Below are positions 27,439 to 36,422 of a DNA stretch of 64,000 nt, one piece after another. The stretch's first letter is position 1; each line of letters begins with the position of its first letter. Source of the stretch: Methylovirgula sp. 4M-Z18. Its GTDB lineage: Bacteria > Pseudomonadota > Alphaproteobacteria > Rhizobiales > Beijerinckiaceae. The translations under genes were made by a program, and so were the position numbers. The notes under the pieces are model-generated. The model did no database searches. It was not told the origin of the DNA and was given only the letters and a program-made list of their open reading frames with translations. The stretch spans positions 1,178,001 to 1,242,000 of the forward strand of contig NZ_CP149574.1 of assembly GCF_037890675.1 (NCBI RefSeq), read 5' to 3'.

Positions 27439-28049
27439 TGCCGATCGCGCGCGCAGATTATGAGGCCGTCGCAGCGGCGATCAAGGCGACCGAGGCGCAC
27501 ACCAGCGCGCAATTGGTGTGCGTGCTCGCCAGAAGCTCGTCCTATTACGGCTATATCCCGCTGACCTGGGCGGCGCTCATCGCCTTGTGCGTGCCGCTGC
27601 CGCTGATCCTGCTCACCCATTGGCCGGTGCAGCATATTTACGCGGCGCAGCTTTTGACCTTTCTCGCACTCGGCATCGTGTTGTCCTTGGCCCCTGTGCG
27701 GATGCGGCTCGTGCCGCGCAACATCCAGCGCAGCCGCGCCCATCGCGCCGCGATCGAACAATTCGCCATCCGCGGTTTGCGGCATACGAGCGAACGCACG
27801 GGCGTGCTGATTTTCATGTCGGTGGCGGAGCGCTATGTTCGCATCATCGCGGATGATGGTGTGGCCGCAAAAATTCCCAATCATGCGTGGCAGGCGGTGG
27901 TCGAACGCCTTGTCATCCATGCCCGCGACGGCCATTATGCGCAAGGTTTCGTCGATGCGCTCAAACAATCCGGCGATCTGCTCGCCGAGCCTTTTCCTCC
28001 GCGTCGAGATGCGAAAAACGAGCTGCCGGACAGGCTTTATGTGATTTAG
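27438..28049 (+). CDS. TPM-domain membrane protein, second copy
   Basis: 203 residues from the ATG at 27438 (MPIARADYEAVAAAIKATEA), overlapping the previous stop by one base (TGATG). A central hydrophobic hairpin (YIPLTWAALIALCVPLPLIL then LLTFLALGIVLSLAPV) divides a short TPM-like N-terminus from the conserved C-terminal half (RTGVLIFMSVAERYVRIIAD, then VIHARDGHYAQGFVDAL). It completes a LemA-TPM-TPM operon, an arrangement common in alphaproteobacteria. Confidence 0.88.
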   Translation: MPIARADYEAVAAAIKATEAHTSAQLVCVLARSSSYYGYIPLTWAALIALCVPLPLILLTHWPVQHIYAAQLLTFLALGIVLSLAPVRMRLVPRNIQRSRAHRAAIEQFAIRGLRHTSERTGVLIFMSVAERYVRIIADDGVAAKIPNHAWQAVVERLVIHARDGHYAQGFVDALKQSGDLLAEPFPPRRDAKNELPDRLYVI

Positions 28050-28096
28050 GTTGTGATCTGATCAGCAACATTCAAATCGACTGCCACACCGCCACT

Positions 28097-28126
28097 GCGA
28101 ACCGTGCTTGCGCGGGTTCGCAACAT
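28097..28126 (+). terminator. Probable terminator of the LemA-TPM operon
   Basis: Stem GCGAACC (28097-28103) / GGTTCGC (28115-28121) followed by AACATTTTT. It lies 48 bases past the operon's last stop. Confidence 0.5.
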
Positions 28127-28239
28127 TTTTGAATGCTCAACTTAGGCAAACAAGAGTTGAGTGCGAGCGGAGAAATCCATCCATCTCCTGCGAAAGTTTT
28201 GCCACCTGCGTGCCGTGGCACCGCAATATTCAGCGGAAG

Positions 28240-29208
28240 CTATGTCGCTGCTGCGCCTAACAGGCGTTCTTGTTCTAAGGCCGCAAGATTCGTGAGAACG
28301 AAATCGATGAACTCCTGCACATGCGGCTTGTCCAAGGACGCCCGGTTCACTTTCAAATAATAACCTCGATCCACTCGAACGGGGGCATCGAACAACACGC
28401 AGAGCGCATGATCGTTCACCTGCGATGCGACCAGGTGACGCCACCCCAGAACGATTCCCTCGCCTTTGACCGCCGCATTCACGAGAAGCGGGTAATTATT
28501 GCTGATCATGATCGGCGCAATATGCGGCACATCGAAGCCGTTCGCGCGGAACCAGTCGTCCCAGGTAACCGGATGCCAGCCAATGGCATCGGACGTCCAA
28601 TGTTTCCGATGGAGATCCAGTAGATCCGCATGTGCGAGGCTTTGCGGATCTGGAAACGGCCCATGGCGTTTGAGGTAGGCTGGTCTGCATACCGGCTGAA
28701 CGATATCCGGAAAGAGATAATAGAGAGATTCCCCGACCTCGCAGCGTTCATTTCCACAAATGAAAGAAAGATCGACCTCGTCGAAGTTTCTCAATGTGTC
28801 GTCTTCGTCGGATGCTAAAAGAACGAACCTGACGTCTGGCCGTTTGGAACGGAACCTGTCTACATATGTCTTCAGCCAGCAGGCGATCGCGGCATTGGTG
28901 CCTGAACAGGTGATCAGCGGCGGAGCAGACGGTGCGTTGATCCCGTTGATCGCGTCGCAAATGATATCGAGCGCGCCTGCGACCGGCGACAAGAGCTGTT
29001 GTGCATGAGACGTCAATTCAAGGCTGTTGTGCTTGCGGATGAACAGGGTAACGCCAAGCGACTTTTCGAGTCCGCGTATCTGCTGGCTGATGGCGGCCTG
29101 GCTGACGTTGAGTTCGTTCGCGGCGAGAGTAAAGCTGAGATGCTTTGCCGCGACTTCGAACGTGGCGAACGAACCGAGTGAGGGAAGGTACCGGCGTTTG
29201 GGCAACAT
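28240..29208 (-). CDS. LysR-type transcriptional regulator (GcvA-like), second
   Basis: I place the start at 29208 (MLPKRRYLPSLGSFATFEVA), because the frame further upstream is Cys-rich and not LysR-like; 322 residues result. The HTH reads HLSFTLAANELNVSQAAISQ. The effector domain ends with GIVLGWRHLVASQ, similar to the regulator at 10190. No divergent partner is close: the next plus-strand gene (an MFS carrier at 29999) starts 790 bp away, across a hairpin array. The regulator may control that carrier or itself. Confidence 0.88.
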   Translation of the reverse strand: MLPKRRYLPSLGSFATFEVAAKHLSFTLAANELNVSQAAISQQIRGLEKSLGVTLFIRKHNSLELTSHAQQLLSPVAGALDIICDAINGINAPSAPPLITCSGTNAAIACWLKTYVDRFRSKRPDVRFVLLASDEDDTLRNFDEVDLSFICGNERCEVGESLYYLFPDIVQPVCRPAYLKRHGPFPDPQSLAHADLLDLHRKHWTSDAIGWHPVTWDDWFRANGFDVPHIAPIMISNNYPLLVNAAVKGEGIVLGWRHLVASQVNDHALCVLFDAPVRVDRGYYLKVNRASLDKPHVQEFIDFVLTNLAALEQERLLGAAAT

Positions 29209-29374
29209 ACAATAACAATACTCACAGCGCAGAGAATATGACAACAGCATGCATGTCGTGGTGTGCAATGGTCATGCGCCTGCTTCTTCATGACGCGATT
29301 GGCGTTCAATCTGGCGGACCGCGCATGAAGCCTGACAATATGAGCAAGAGATCGCGGCTTCGGCCTATCTTATA

Positions 29375-29482
29375 CCAACGGTCACGAGGAGTGACCGTTG
29401 GTTCCCTTCTTCATTTTTCGCCTTTTCAAGGCGATTGCGAAAAATGAAGAGCGGCCCAAAGGTCGCTGCTCGCGACCTTTGG
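29375..29482. repeat. Three consecutive hairpins
   Basis: Hairpin 1: CCAACGGTCAC / GTGACCGTTGG (29375-29401, loop GAGGA). Hairpin 2: CTTCATTTTTCGC / GCGAAAAATGAAG (29409-29449). Hairpin 3: CCAAAGGTCGC / GCGACCTTTGG (29456-29482, loop TGCTC). All three stems are exact. Hairpins 1 and 3 have the same stem and loop sizes and similar ends. Confidence 0.85.
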
Positions 29483-29673
29483 TATTACTTCGCAAAGAAT
29501 ACGTTGGCATAAGGCGCGCCTTCTGCAGCGCCCAAGGAAATCCTCGTTTGCCGAATTCGAATCTGTGTTTTACGTAATTATGCAATTGAGGCCGAATTTG
29601 GCCGAGAACAATAATATACAAACAATAATATACGAACGACGATAATATCGAATGCTCGTGGGAGAAAGATAAA

Positions 29674-29784
29674 ATGATGAGACACTCAATTATGATGCGC
29701 GTCCTCATCGGAGTTATACTTGCAACTCCGGTCGTCACTCAAGAATCAAGCTCGCTTCTACATTCGATCGTCGATCCCGATTGA
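29674..29784 (+). CDS. Possible 36-residue small protein
   Basis: ATG at 29674 with GGGAG about 10 bases upstream. It encodes MMRHSIMMRVLIGVILATPV and a further 16 residues, a signal-peptide-like N-terminus that stops soon after. It may be the remains of an exported protein gene or a chance frame. Confidence 0.2.
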   Translation: MMRHSIMMRVLIGVILATPVVTQESSSLLHSIVDPD

Positions 29785-29998
29785 ACCGGGCCGTAAGCCG
29801 TTCCGCCACAATCAAACAACGACCGCTGGTTCTTCCCGTAAGAGGCTGCCGCGCGTTTTGGCTGCTCTCGCGGGACTTTGCCGATGGGCTGCAGTAGCCG
29901 GCGAGTAGTCACCCATCCCAACCTGCCGAACTCGACAGCTTCGAACGGGCGTCATGCGCGTGTCGACGGCTGAATGCGGCCTTCTAGAGGAGTGCTCA

Positions 29999-31339
29999 AT
30001 GTCATCAATAGAAAACATAACGGCCACTTCCGGCGAGACCTCGACGGCGTTCAAACGACGTTTCATGAAGAGGATGATCGCCGTTCTTACCGGGGGCATG
30101 CTCCTCGACGGCTACATCCTCGGGGTCATCGGCCCGGTGACGTCCGTGATGAAGCAAGAGATGGGCATGTCGACACTCGATATGGGCCTCATCGCGTCGG
30201 CTGCGCTGTTCGGCATCCTGATCGGTTCGCCGCTGGGCGGATGGGCCGGCGACAAGTTCGGCCGCAAACCATTGTTCATGATCGATATGGCGCTGTTCGT
30301 GGCCGCGTCGGCGATGCAGTTCTTCATCAACTCGGTGGAGATGCTGTTCGCGGTGCGCCTGTTGATGGGTGTCGCCATCGGTGCCGAATATTCCGTCGGC
30401 TGGCCACTGATGTCGGAATTTGCGCCGGCCCGGTTGCGGGGACGCTTGATGGGCGTCACGATCCTGGCCTGGTATGGGGGATTCATGATCGGCTACACTG
30501 CGGGCTACATCCTGAACCTGCCGGCACCGCTGCCGTGGCGGTTCATTATCGGAACGAGCACGTTTATCGCGGTCGTCCTTTTCATCGCCCGGCTCGGCTT
30601 GCCCGAATCGCCGCGTTGGTTATGGAGCAAGGGCCGGAAAGACGAGGCTCGCGTCATCGCGCACAAATATCTGGAGAGTGCCGAAGAGATGGCGGACATG
30701 GAGCACGAGGTGGTACGTCAAGGTCGGTTCGCAGATTTGTTCTCCGCGAAATATTGGCGGATGACGGTCTTCGTTTCGTGGTTCTGGTTCTGCAACGTGC
30801 TGCCCTATTTTGCGATCGCGACGTTCGCCGACAGCGTGCTGGAGAAGTATGGCCTCAATGGCGGGCTCGCCGGTGGTGTGGGGCTATCGATGGTCGCGGT
30901 GGCAGGGGTCGCCGTCACGGTGGCGTTGATCGACAAGGCCGGTCGTCGGCTGTTCACCGTCCCGCCGCAGTGGATCACGATGGGGGTCTTCCTGGTTATC
31001 GGCCTGTGGTCGGGGGCACCGTCAGCCGTGGTGCTGGCTCTCTTCCTCGTCTTCTCGTTCTTGAACGCGATGAATGGGACGCTGACCAGTATCTACCCCG
31101 GCGAAGTGTTCCCCACCGAGGTCCGCGGGGTCGGCACCGGTTTCGCTGCCGCCGTCAGCCGCGTGGGTGCCGGCATGGGCACCTTCTTGCTGCCGATCGG
31201 AGTGGAGAAATTCGGTGTTTCGACAACGATGCTGGTCGCGGCGGCCGTCGTCTTCAGCGGTGCCGTGGTGTCGCAGCTGTGGGCTCCCGAGACGAAGGGA
31301 AAAAGCCTGAGCGAGACCGCCGCTGGCTTTTCGCACTAA
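29999..31339 (+). CDS. MFS transporter, sugar/aromatic-acid porter type
   Basis: 446 residues from the ATG at 29999, preceded by AGAGGAG at the right distance; the frame open upstream has no support. Twelve helices. Motif A GGWAGDKFGRKPLFMIDM follows helix 2. The porter signatures after helix 6 (LPESPRWLWSKGRKDEA) and near helix 10-11 (IYPGEVFPTEVRGVGTG) place it in the sugar porter / NiaP / aromatic acid:H+ symporter group. The substrate cannot be decided. It has a hairpin right after the stop and no co-directional partner. Confidence 0.88.
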   Translation: MSSIENITATSGETSTAFKRRFMKRMIAVLTGGMLLDGYILGVIGPVTSVMKQEMGMSTLDMGLIASAALFGILIGSPLGGWAGDKFGRKPLFMIDMALFVAASAMQFFINSVEMLFAVRLLMGVAIGAEYSVGWPLMSEFAPARLRGRLMGVTILAWYGGFMIGYTAGYILNLPAPLPWRFIIGTSTFIAVVLFIARLGLPESPRWLWSKGRKDEARVIAHKYLESAEEMADMEHEVVRQGRFADLFSAKYWRMTVFVSWFWFCNVLPYFAIATFADSVLEKYGLNGGLAGGVGLSMVAVAGVAVTVALIDKAGRRLFTVPPQWITMGVFLVIGLWSGAPSAVVLALFLVFSFLNAMNGTLTSIYPGEVFPTEVRGVGTGFAAAVSRVGAGMGTFLLPIGVEKFGVSTTMLVAAAVVFSGAVVSQLWAPETKGKSLSETAAGFSH

Positions 31340-31347
31340 TCGACGCC

Positions 31348-31374
31348 GGCTCGGCCCCACTGCTGGGCCGAGCC
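31348..31374 (+). terminator. Hairpin after the MFS gene
   Basis: Perfect 10-bp GC-rich stem GGCTCGGCCC / GGGCCGAGCC with a 7-nt loop, 8 bases past the stop. No T-run follows. Confidence 0.5.
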
Positions 31375-31403
31375 AGGTGGAATGGCCGCTAGCGATGCAC
31401 ACT

Positions 31404-31443
31404 AGGGCAATTCTCCGTTCTTTCAGAATCGGAAAATTGCTCT
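31404..31443. terminator. Hairpin between converging genes
   Basis: Long imperfect stem, AGGGCAATTCTCCGTTCT against AGAATCGGAAAATTGCTCT. It lies between the converging MFS and amidohydrolase genes and could serve both directions. Its ends (GGGCAATT / AATTGCTC) recall the type C repeats. Confidence 0.4.
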
Positions 31444-31459
31444 CTTCATGCGGTCGCTA

Positions 31460-32503
31460 TCACCCTCCAAGCCCATCGAGGAAAGCTCCCAAACAATCGC
31501 CGATGACATCGATGGCATAGCCGCCTTCCTGCACGATCAAAGTCGGCAGGCCGGCGGCGCGAATTTGTGCGCCGATCTTGCCGAAATCTTCCACCTCCAG
31601 TTTGAGCACGCCGATCGGGTCGAGGCGGTGCGCATCGTAGCCGAGTGCGACGATCAGAACTTGCGCGTCGAAGGCGCGGATGCGCTCCAGCGCCACATCG
31701 ATCGCCGTGGCCATCGCGTCGCCCGTTGAGCCAGGCTGCAGAGGAAGATTCAGGTTGAAATAAGCGCCGTCGCCGAGGCCCGTTTCGTGCGCATAGCCGG
31801 TGAAGAACGGATAGTAATTGAGCGGATCAGCGTGCACGGAAATCGTCAGCACGTCGGCGCGATGATAGAAGATCTGCTGCGTGCCGTCGCCGTGATGCGC
31901 ATCGACATCGAGAATCGCGACGCGCGGGAATGTGTTGCGCAAATGCTGCGCGGCGATGGCCGCGTTGTTGAGATAGCAGAAGCCGGAGCCGCGGTCGCTG
32001 CGGGTGTGATGGCCGGAGGGACGGCACAGCGCATAGGCGCTACGTCCGCCGCGCGCAATCACCTCGGCCGCCGAGATCGCGGTTTCGGCCGCGCGCAGAG
32101 CGGAGAGCCACGTGTGTGGCCCCATCGGTACGGACAAATCGCCCAAATACCAGCCGGTTTGGGCGATGATGCTGTCAGCCGGGCAGGGCGGCCGCGCGGC
32201 CTCTTCCGGCCGGCCGTTCCAATAAGGAAACGTATTGGGCCAGACTTCGACACCATGTACGGGTAGCGCCGACCAGCGGTCCCAGGCGGACATCAAAAAA
32301 TCGATGTAATACGGCGCATGCACGGCGCGGATCGCATCGGGTCCAACTTCGTGCGGCTGCTCGATCGCGATGTCGCGCGCGGTCAGCGCGCCGATCAGCT
32401 TTTCCGTGCGGACCGGCAAATCCTTGGGTGCCACCACCCGGCCGATTTGCATGTATTGTTGGGGATCGTGCAAGGCCTGGTCGGGATGGTAGAATGCGCG
32501 CAT
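31460..32503 (-). CDS. Histone deacetylase-like amidohydrolase (acetylpolyamine amidohydrolase type)
   Basis: 347 residues. The Zn-dependent arginase/deacetylase fold is clear: CRPSGHHTRSDRGSGFCYLN (His-His dyad), VAILDVDAHHGDGTQQIFYH (metal Asp and His), VLTISVHADPLNYYPFFTGY, and ALGYDAHRLDPIG (second metal Asp). The N-terminal loop typical of APAH (MRAFYHPDQALHDPQQYM) favours acetylpolyamine deacetylation over acetoin-utilisation AcuC. Such enzymes release acetate from acetylated putrescine/cadaverine-type polyamines in the cytoplasm. There is no neighbour with an obvious polyamine role. Confidence 0.9.
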   Translation of the reverse strand: MRAFYHPDQALHDPQQYMQIGRVVAPKDLPVRTEKLIGALTARDIAIEQPHEVGPDAIRAVHAPYYIDFLMSAWDRWSALPVHGVEVWPNTFPYWNGRPEEAARPPCPADSIIAQTGWYLGDLSVPMGPHTWLSALRAAETAISAAEVIARGGRSAYALCRPSGHHTRSDRGSGFCYLNNAAIAAQHLRNTFPRVAILDVDAHHGDGTQQIFYHRADVLTISVHADPLNYYPFFTGYAHETGLGDGAYFNLNLPLQPGSTGDAMATAIDVALERIRAFDAQVLIVALGYDAHRLDPIGVLKLEVEDFGKIGAQIRAAGLPTLIVQEGGYAIDVIGDCLGAFLDGLGG

Positions 32504-32677
32504 ATCGATTTTTTCCCCCTAACGATGGCTCGTCTTGAGAAGAGGCCCGCAATGATCGGCACATTTCATGCCGTTGACGGCAACGATAGCCACATCGTCC
32601 GGATACGACAACCCCGCGTCCAGGATGGCTGGCGAGATTGTCGCTCGCGCTCCGCTGATGAGTCATTCGTCGCGCGG

Positions 32678-32708
32678 CCTTGGATCTCGGGTCAAGCCCG
32701 GGATGATG
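32678..32708. repeat. Solitary arm of the type B repeat
   Basis: TTGGATCTCGGGTCAAGCCC followed by GGGATGATG matches the right arm of the type B elements at 8479 and 37020. A left partner is not intact; only a weak trace (CATCGTCCGGAT...CAGGAT, about 32591-32625) is visible, so this copy is decayed. Confidence 0.65.
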
Positions 32709-32769
32709 TGAGGGCTTTCATTTTTGGCTTACGGCAAAGCACGCAATGACATCAGTTGCGCTGCGGCGC

Positions 32770-34020
32770 TCAGCCTGCCTGCCTGATCTCAATTGTCAGA
32801 TGTGACAGCGCTTTGAACCGGGCAAGTTTAGCGCGGAAAAATGCCTCGTTATGTGAGGGAGAACTGACGACGGAAACGATTGCTCCAAGATGCCCTGGAC
32901 CGAGCCTCCACACATGCAAGTCTGCCAGCCGATCGCCTTCTTCCTCAATGACCGTCCGAATCCTTCCGCTCATTTGACGATCCGGATTCATATCGAGCAG
33001 GATCGCACTTGTGTCGCGGATCAATGACGCCGACCAGTTCGCAATGACGATCGCGCCGACGATACCTGCGACGGCATCCATCCAAAGCCATCCGAAAATC
33101 CAGGCGAGGATGAGACCGATGATGACCAGAACCGAAACGGCGGCATCGGCAATAACATGAATGATGGCGGCACGCATGTTGTTATCGTGTGCTGCGGCGC
33201 CATGCGCGTGTTCATGTTCCTCGAAGACGACTGGATAGTGCTCGGCGCCAATCGTGACGTCAGCGGTAAACTCGTGCGGCTCGGGAATCTCCGTGATGGA
33301 TTCCACAAAGCCGTCACGATCGGCGAAGGCAAAGGTTTGCCGCGAGCCATCGGGCCGGAGGGTTTCGACTGACACCGCAGAGGCGACGAGGGCAGAGCCA
33401 GAGTCCGACCGTAGCCGGAAACGTGGTGGCACGCCATCCTCGAACACTTCGAGAGACACATCCCCGCTCGCAGTGGAGATCACGCGGGTTTCGTCGTCCC
33501 CATGATGATCGTGGGCGTGTCCGTGCCCGTGGCCGTGATGATGGTCGCCGCTCAATAGCCACGCGCTGGCGACATTCACCGCAAGGCCAAGAAAGGCCAC
33601 GGGAATAGCCTCGGCAAAATGGATTGGCACAGGATCGAACAGCCGAGCGACGGCTTCGTAGCCGATCAGGAGGGCAATCATGGCAAGAATGATTGCGCTC
33701 GTAAAACCCGCAAGGTCGCCGAGCTTGCCTGTGCCGAAAGTAAAACGCTCATCGTGGGCATAGCGCCGGGCGAAAGTATAGGCCAACGCCGCCAGCAACA
33801 AAGCCCCGGCATGCGTGCTCATATGCAGCCCATCGGCCACCAGCGCAATTGAACCGAACAGCCATCCGCCAACGATCTCGACGACCATCATGGCGGCGCA
33901 TAGCCAGATCACCGACCAGGTCTTACGCTCACTCTTTTCATGTCCTTCGCCCAGGAAAACATGACTGTGGAACGCCTCGCCGGCGGCGGTTTCAGTGCTG
34001 CGACTCATGTTGGGCCTCAT
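32770..34020 (-). CDS. dmeF: CDF family Co/Ni exporter DmeF
   Basis: 416 residues, longer than basic CDF proteins because of a loop between helices 4 and 5 rich in histidine (DHHHGHGHGHAHDHHGDD) and a long hydrophilic insertion with a second His-rich strip (EEHEHAHGAAAHD). CDF metal site motifs are present: ALVADGLHMSTHAGAL (His-x3-His variant) and HVIADAAVSVLV. The N-terminus keeps the HSHVFLGEGHE tag seen in DmeF. It exports divalent metal, mainly Co2+ and Ni2+, in rhizobia. Its start overlaps the dmeR stop by four bases (ATGA); dmeR is first in the operon. Confidence 0.9.
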   Translation of the reverse strand: MRPNMSRSTETAAGEAFHSHVFLGEGHEKSERKTWSVIWLCAAMMVVEIVGGWLFGSIALVADGLHMSTHAGALLLAALAYTFARRYAHDERFTFGTGKLGDLAGFTSAIILAMIALLIGYEAVARLFDPVPIHFAEAIPVAFLGLAVNVASAWLLSGDHHHGHGHGHAHDHHGDDETRVISTASGDVSLEVFEDGVPPRFRLRSDSGSALVASAVSVETLRPDGSRQTFAFADRDGFVESITEIPEPHEFTADVTIGAEHYPVVFEEHEHAHGAAAHDNNMRAAIIHVIADAAVSVLVIIGLILAWIFGWLWMDAVAGIVGAIVIANWSASLIRDTSAILLDMNPDRQMSGRIRTVIEEEGDRLADLHVWRLGPGHLGAIVSVVSSPSHNEAFFRAKLARFKALSHLTIEIRQAG

Positions 34021-34295
34021 TTGAGATAGGTGCGGACGACATCCACAAGCTGCTCGATAGCTTCGTTCTTCGACGCAAGCGGTTGGTGCTCCGCGTCTGC
34101 GAGATGCGTGCGCACGTGGTCCTCGATGACCTCAGCCATGAGGCCTGAGATTGCGCCGCGCGTGGCAGCGATCAGGTGCATCACCTGATCGCAACCAGCC
34201 TCGCCATCGAGCGCACGCTCAATGGCCTCGACTTGGCCTCTGATCCGGCGCACGCGCGCCAGCAGTTTTTGTTTTTCGCGAATAGTATGGGACAC
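34017..34295 (-). CDS. dmeR: Metal-sensing repressor DmeR (RcnR/CsoR family)
   Basis: I choose the GTG at 34295, giving 92 residues that start MSHTIREKQKLLARVRRIRG, the usual family N-terminus; the longer frame to 34418 would cover the operator. It shows the family's all-helical fold with the metal-site His in the N-terminal strip, Cys in GEAGCDQVMHLIAATRGAI (CxxxxH-like), and a C-terminal helix ending VDVVRTYLK. It represses its own operon until Ni2+ or Co2+ binds. dmeF follows with a four-base overlap. Confidence 0.92.
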   Translation of the reverse strand: MSHTIREKQKLLARVRRIRGQVEAIERALDGEAGCDQVMHLIAATRGAISGLMAEVIEDHVRTHLADAEHQPLASKNEAIEQLVDVVRTYLK

Positions 34296-34303
34296 AACGC
34301 ACC

Positions 34304-34329
34304 ATATAGTATACCCACCTACCCTATGC
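34304..34329. promoter_or_regulatory. DmeR operator candidate
   Basis: ATATAGTATACCCACCTACC then CTATGC: two TAGTATA/CTATG-like half sites flank a C-rich core, as in RcnR-family operators with a G/C tract. It lies 8 bp upstream of the dmeR start. Match to the DmeR site is from memory of the R. leguminosarum system. Confidence 0.6.
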
Positions 34330-34578
34330 AAGTCGTATTTCGCCGATATTGAAGAGGGCAGTTTTGAAATCCCGAAGCGTTGCTGCACCAAGTCGAAATC
34401 TAGCTTTTCCTGCCTCAACTCCCTGAATTTATTGGATCAAGTCGCGCGACATCACAGATCCGTGAGGCTCGCAAAGAGCGGTGGTCCCAGATAGCGTCGG
34501 TGGTATGATGCGTGATTAGCCGGGCGCACCTAAGGCCCGGGCGCTCCTCCTAAAATCAAGCACTTTTGGGAGAACATC

Positions 34579-34875
34579 ATGAAACATCCCATCACGCCGA
34601 TGATGCTCGGCGTCTCCTTGCTCATAACCTCCACCGGCCTGGTTTTTGCCCTCGATGTCCACACGATCACTGGGACGAAGGGCCAGCCCAGCCAAACGAT
34701 TGGCACCACGCAGACAGGGAGCGTCACACCGGGCCACGCCAGCGCTTCCCCGGGTTCGCCCTTCAACCCAAGTGGGAACGCGGGAACACATTACGCAGGC
34801 AATGCGCCGCAGAATTCCAACAACCCGAAGAGCAAATCTCAGTACGACGTGGCCGGCTTCCAGCAGTCCCATTAA
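34579..34875 (+). CDS. Small exported Gly/Ser/Asn-rich protein
   Basis: 98 residues with a signal peptide (MKHPITPMMLGVSLLITSTG, cleavage near VFALD). The mature part is low-complexity: GTTQTGSVTPGHASASPGSP, then NPSGNAGTHYAGNAPQNSNN, with a C-terminal SQYDVAGFQQSH. The start is supported by GGGAG at 34568. The pattern resembles small exported rhizobial proteins with HYAGN and QYDVA motifs; their function is unknown. Confidence 0.75.
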   Translation: MKHPITPMMLGVSLLITSTGLVFALDVHTITGTKGQPSQTIGTTQTGSVTPGHASASPGSPFNPSGNAGTHYAGNAPQNSNNPKSKSQYDVAGFQQSH

Positions 34876-34931
34876 AAGTGATGGAATTGTGCATAGCAGG
34901 CTCGTCCATTGGTGATGGATTCGCTGCGGCC

Positions 34932-36317
34932 TCAACTTAGAGGCCGCAGCGGTTCGGCATGGCCCACAAGCCGCGTGATGTGCGGAAAGCCACCGCGCGT
35001 CGCGCGCTCGAGCGCATCGACCGCCGCGTGCACGTCATTCACGCTGCGCTCGGGCGCCACGCGGCAATGGTAGTTGACGACGAGGCCGGCGCCGGTGTCG
35101 CGCGCGCGTACATTGTGCACCTCGCAGATCACGCCGCCATGCTTGGCGTTTTGCGCGAGGGCCGTGGCGATCTCTTGCGTCACGGCTGGATCCACGTCGA
35201 CGCCGTGCAACTCGCGTGTTTCGAGCGGCTCGATATGGGTTTCGACTTCGATGTTGGCGCCGAGTTCCAGGCGGATCATGCTTTCCAATTCGGAGGCGAT
35301 CCGATGCGCGTTGCCCTGGCTCATCCGGCCATCGATTTCAAGATCGAGGCTGATGCATTTGCGCCCGTCCACATCCTGCACTGTGACATGATGAACCGGC
35401 AGGCGCCGGTGTGCCGCAATCAGCAGCACGCGTTCGAGAAAAGTCTCGTTGTCGAGCGCTTGCGGATTGGCCGTGATGGTCACGTCCGAATTGGGCAATT
35501 CGGCAAGAATCTGACGGCCGATTTCCGCTTTGATCGCTTGCGTCCGCTCGAGCGTCAAGGTGCGCGGCACATTGATGAGGATTTCGCCGAAGATCTGGCC
35601 GCCGGCGGGCCGCAGCCGCACGTTCTCGATCGAGGCGACGCCTGGCACCGCTTGCACCGCAGCACGCACGCGCGCCGCAAGGCCTTTCGGGGCGGCATCG
35701 ACCAAAGTGTCGATTGTGCTACGGCCGAGACGATACCCGGCAACGGCAATGAATAGCGCAACGCCGATGGCGGCGACCGCATCGCCCTGGGTGAAACCAA
35801 AGCGTGTCGCGATGAGGCCGATGAGAACGAGGCACGACCCGATCAAATCGCTGGAAAAATGCAACGCGTCCGCGGCGAGGGCGACGCTGCCCGTCTCGTG
35901 CGCGATGCGATGCAGGCCGCGCCAACGCACGAAATCCACGCCGATTGAGATAATCAGGACGCCATAGGTGAGCCAATTGGGGGTAACCGTCCCTGTGTGC
36001 TCCCACAAGCGGCGGAAGGCTTCGACGACAACGCCGATCGCGAGCACGGCGAGCAGGCCGGTTTCGGCCAGCGCGGCCACCGCTTCGACCTTGCCGTGGC
36101 CGTAGGGATGCGTGTCGTCGGCGGGCTTGTTGGCGACGCGGACGGCGAAATAGGTCAAGATCGTCGCGCCGGTATCGAGTGCGCCGTGCATGGCCTCCGA
36201 CAAGAGTGCGAGCGAGCCGGACAGCAGGCCGGCGACAAGTTTCGCGACGCTGAGTGCGGCGCTCGCCCCAATCGACAGAAGCGCGGCCTTCTCTTTGGTT
36301 TCGGCGGTGTTTGCCAT
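34932..36317 (-). CDS. Cation diffusion facilitator with extended dimerisation domains
   Basis: 461 residues. The CDF membrane domain has [20 protein letters not shown], then [20 protein letters not shown], and later [20 protein letters not shown], giving a His/Asp metal site (HxxxD twice). After six helices there is a long cytoplasmic part containing what look like two ZT_dimer-type modules (residues about 215-300 and 300-390), instead of the single one of FieF/YiiP. It probably exports Zn2+/Fe2+ or a related metal. It is a different branch from DmeF nearby. Confidence 0.9.
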   Translation of the reverse strand: MANTAETKEKAALLSIGASAALSVAKLVAGLLSGSLALLSEAMHGALDTGATILTYFAVRVANKPADDTHPYGHGKVEAVAALAETGLLAVLAIGVVVEAFRRLWEHTGTVTPNWLTYGVLIISIGVDFVRWRGLHRIAHETGSVALAADALHFSSDLIGSCLVLIGLIATRFGFTQGDAVAAIGVALFIAVAGYRLGRSTIDTLVDAAPKGLAARVRAAVQAVPGVASIENVRLRPAGGQIFGEILINVPRTLTLERTQAIKAEIGRQILAELPNSDVTITANPQALDNETFLERVLLIAAHRRLPVHHVTVQDVDGRKCISLDLEIDGRMSQGNAHRIASELESMIRLELGANIEVETHIEPLETRELHGVDVDPAVTQEIATALAQNAKHGGVICEVHNVRARDTGAGLVVNYHCRVAPERSVNDVHAAVDALERATRGGFPHITRLVGHAEPLRPLS

Positions 36318-36422
36318 CTAACGGTTCTGCCCTATATGTCGGACGTCATCATTCCCTCAAGATTCCGTCCCAGATCTCTTCGCTCATTCGCACCCGGAAA
36401 AGCAAGTCAGGAGCACCCCTCC

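Larger units (their letters stand above)
29269..29998. other. Non-coding stretch with a three-hairpin array
   Basis: No convincing gene. It contains three adjacent perfect-stem hairpins (29375-29482), an AT-rich part around 29570-29660, and a weak 36-codon frame at 29674-29784. The MFS Shine-Dalgarno sequence (AGAGGAG) is at its right end. Confidence 0.7.

Noticed and set aside
29974-31392. 472-codon plus-strand frame overlapping the MFS carrier in another frame
   Set aside because: Out-of-frame shadow; the 446-residue MFS frame has the family motifs and a ribosome-binding site.
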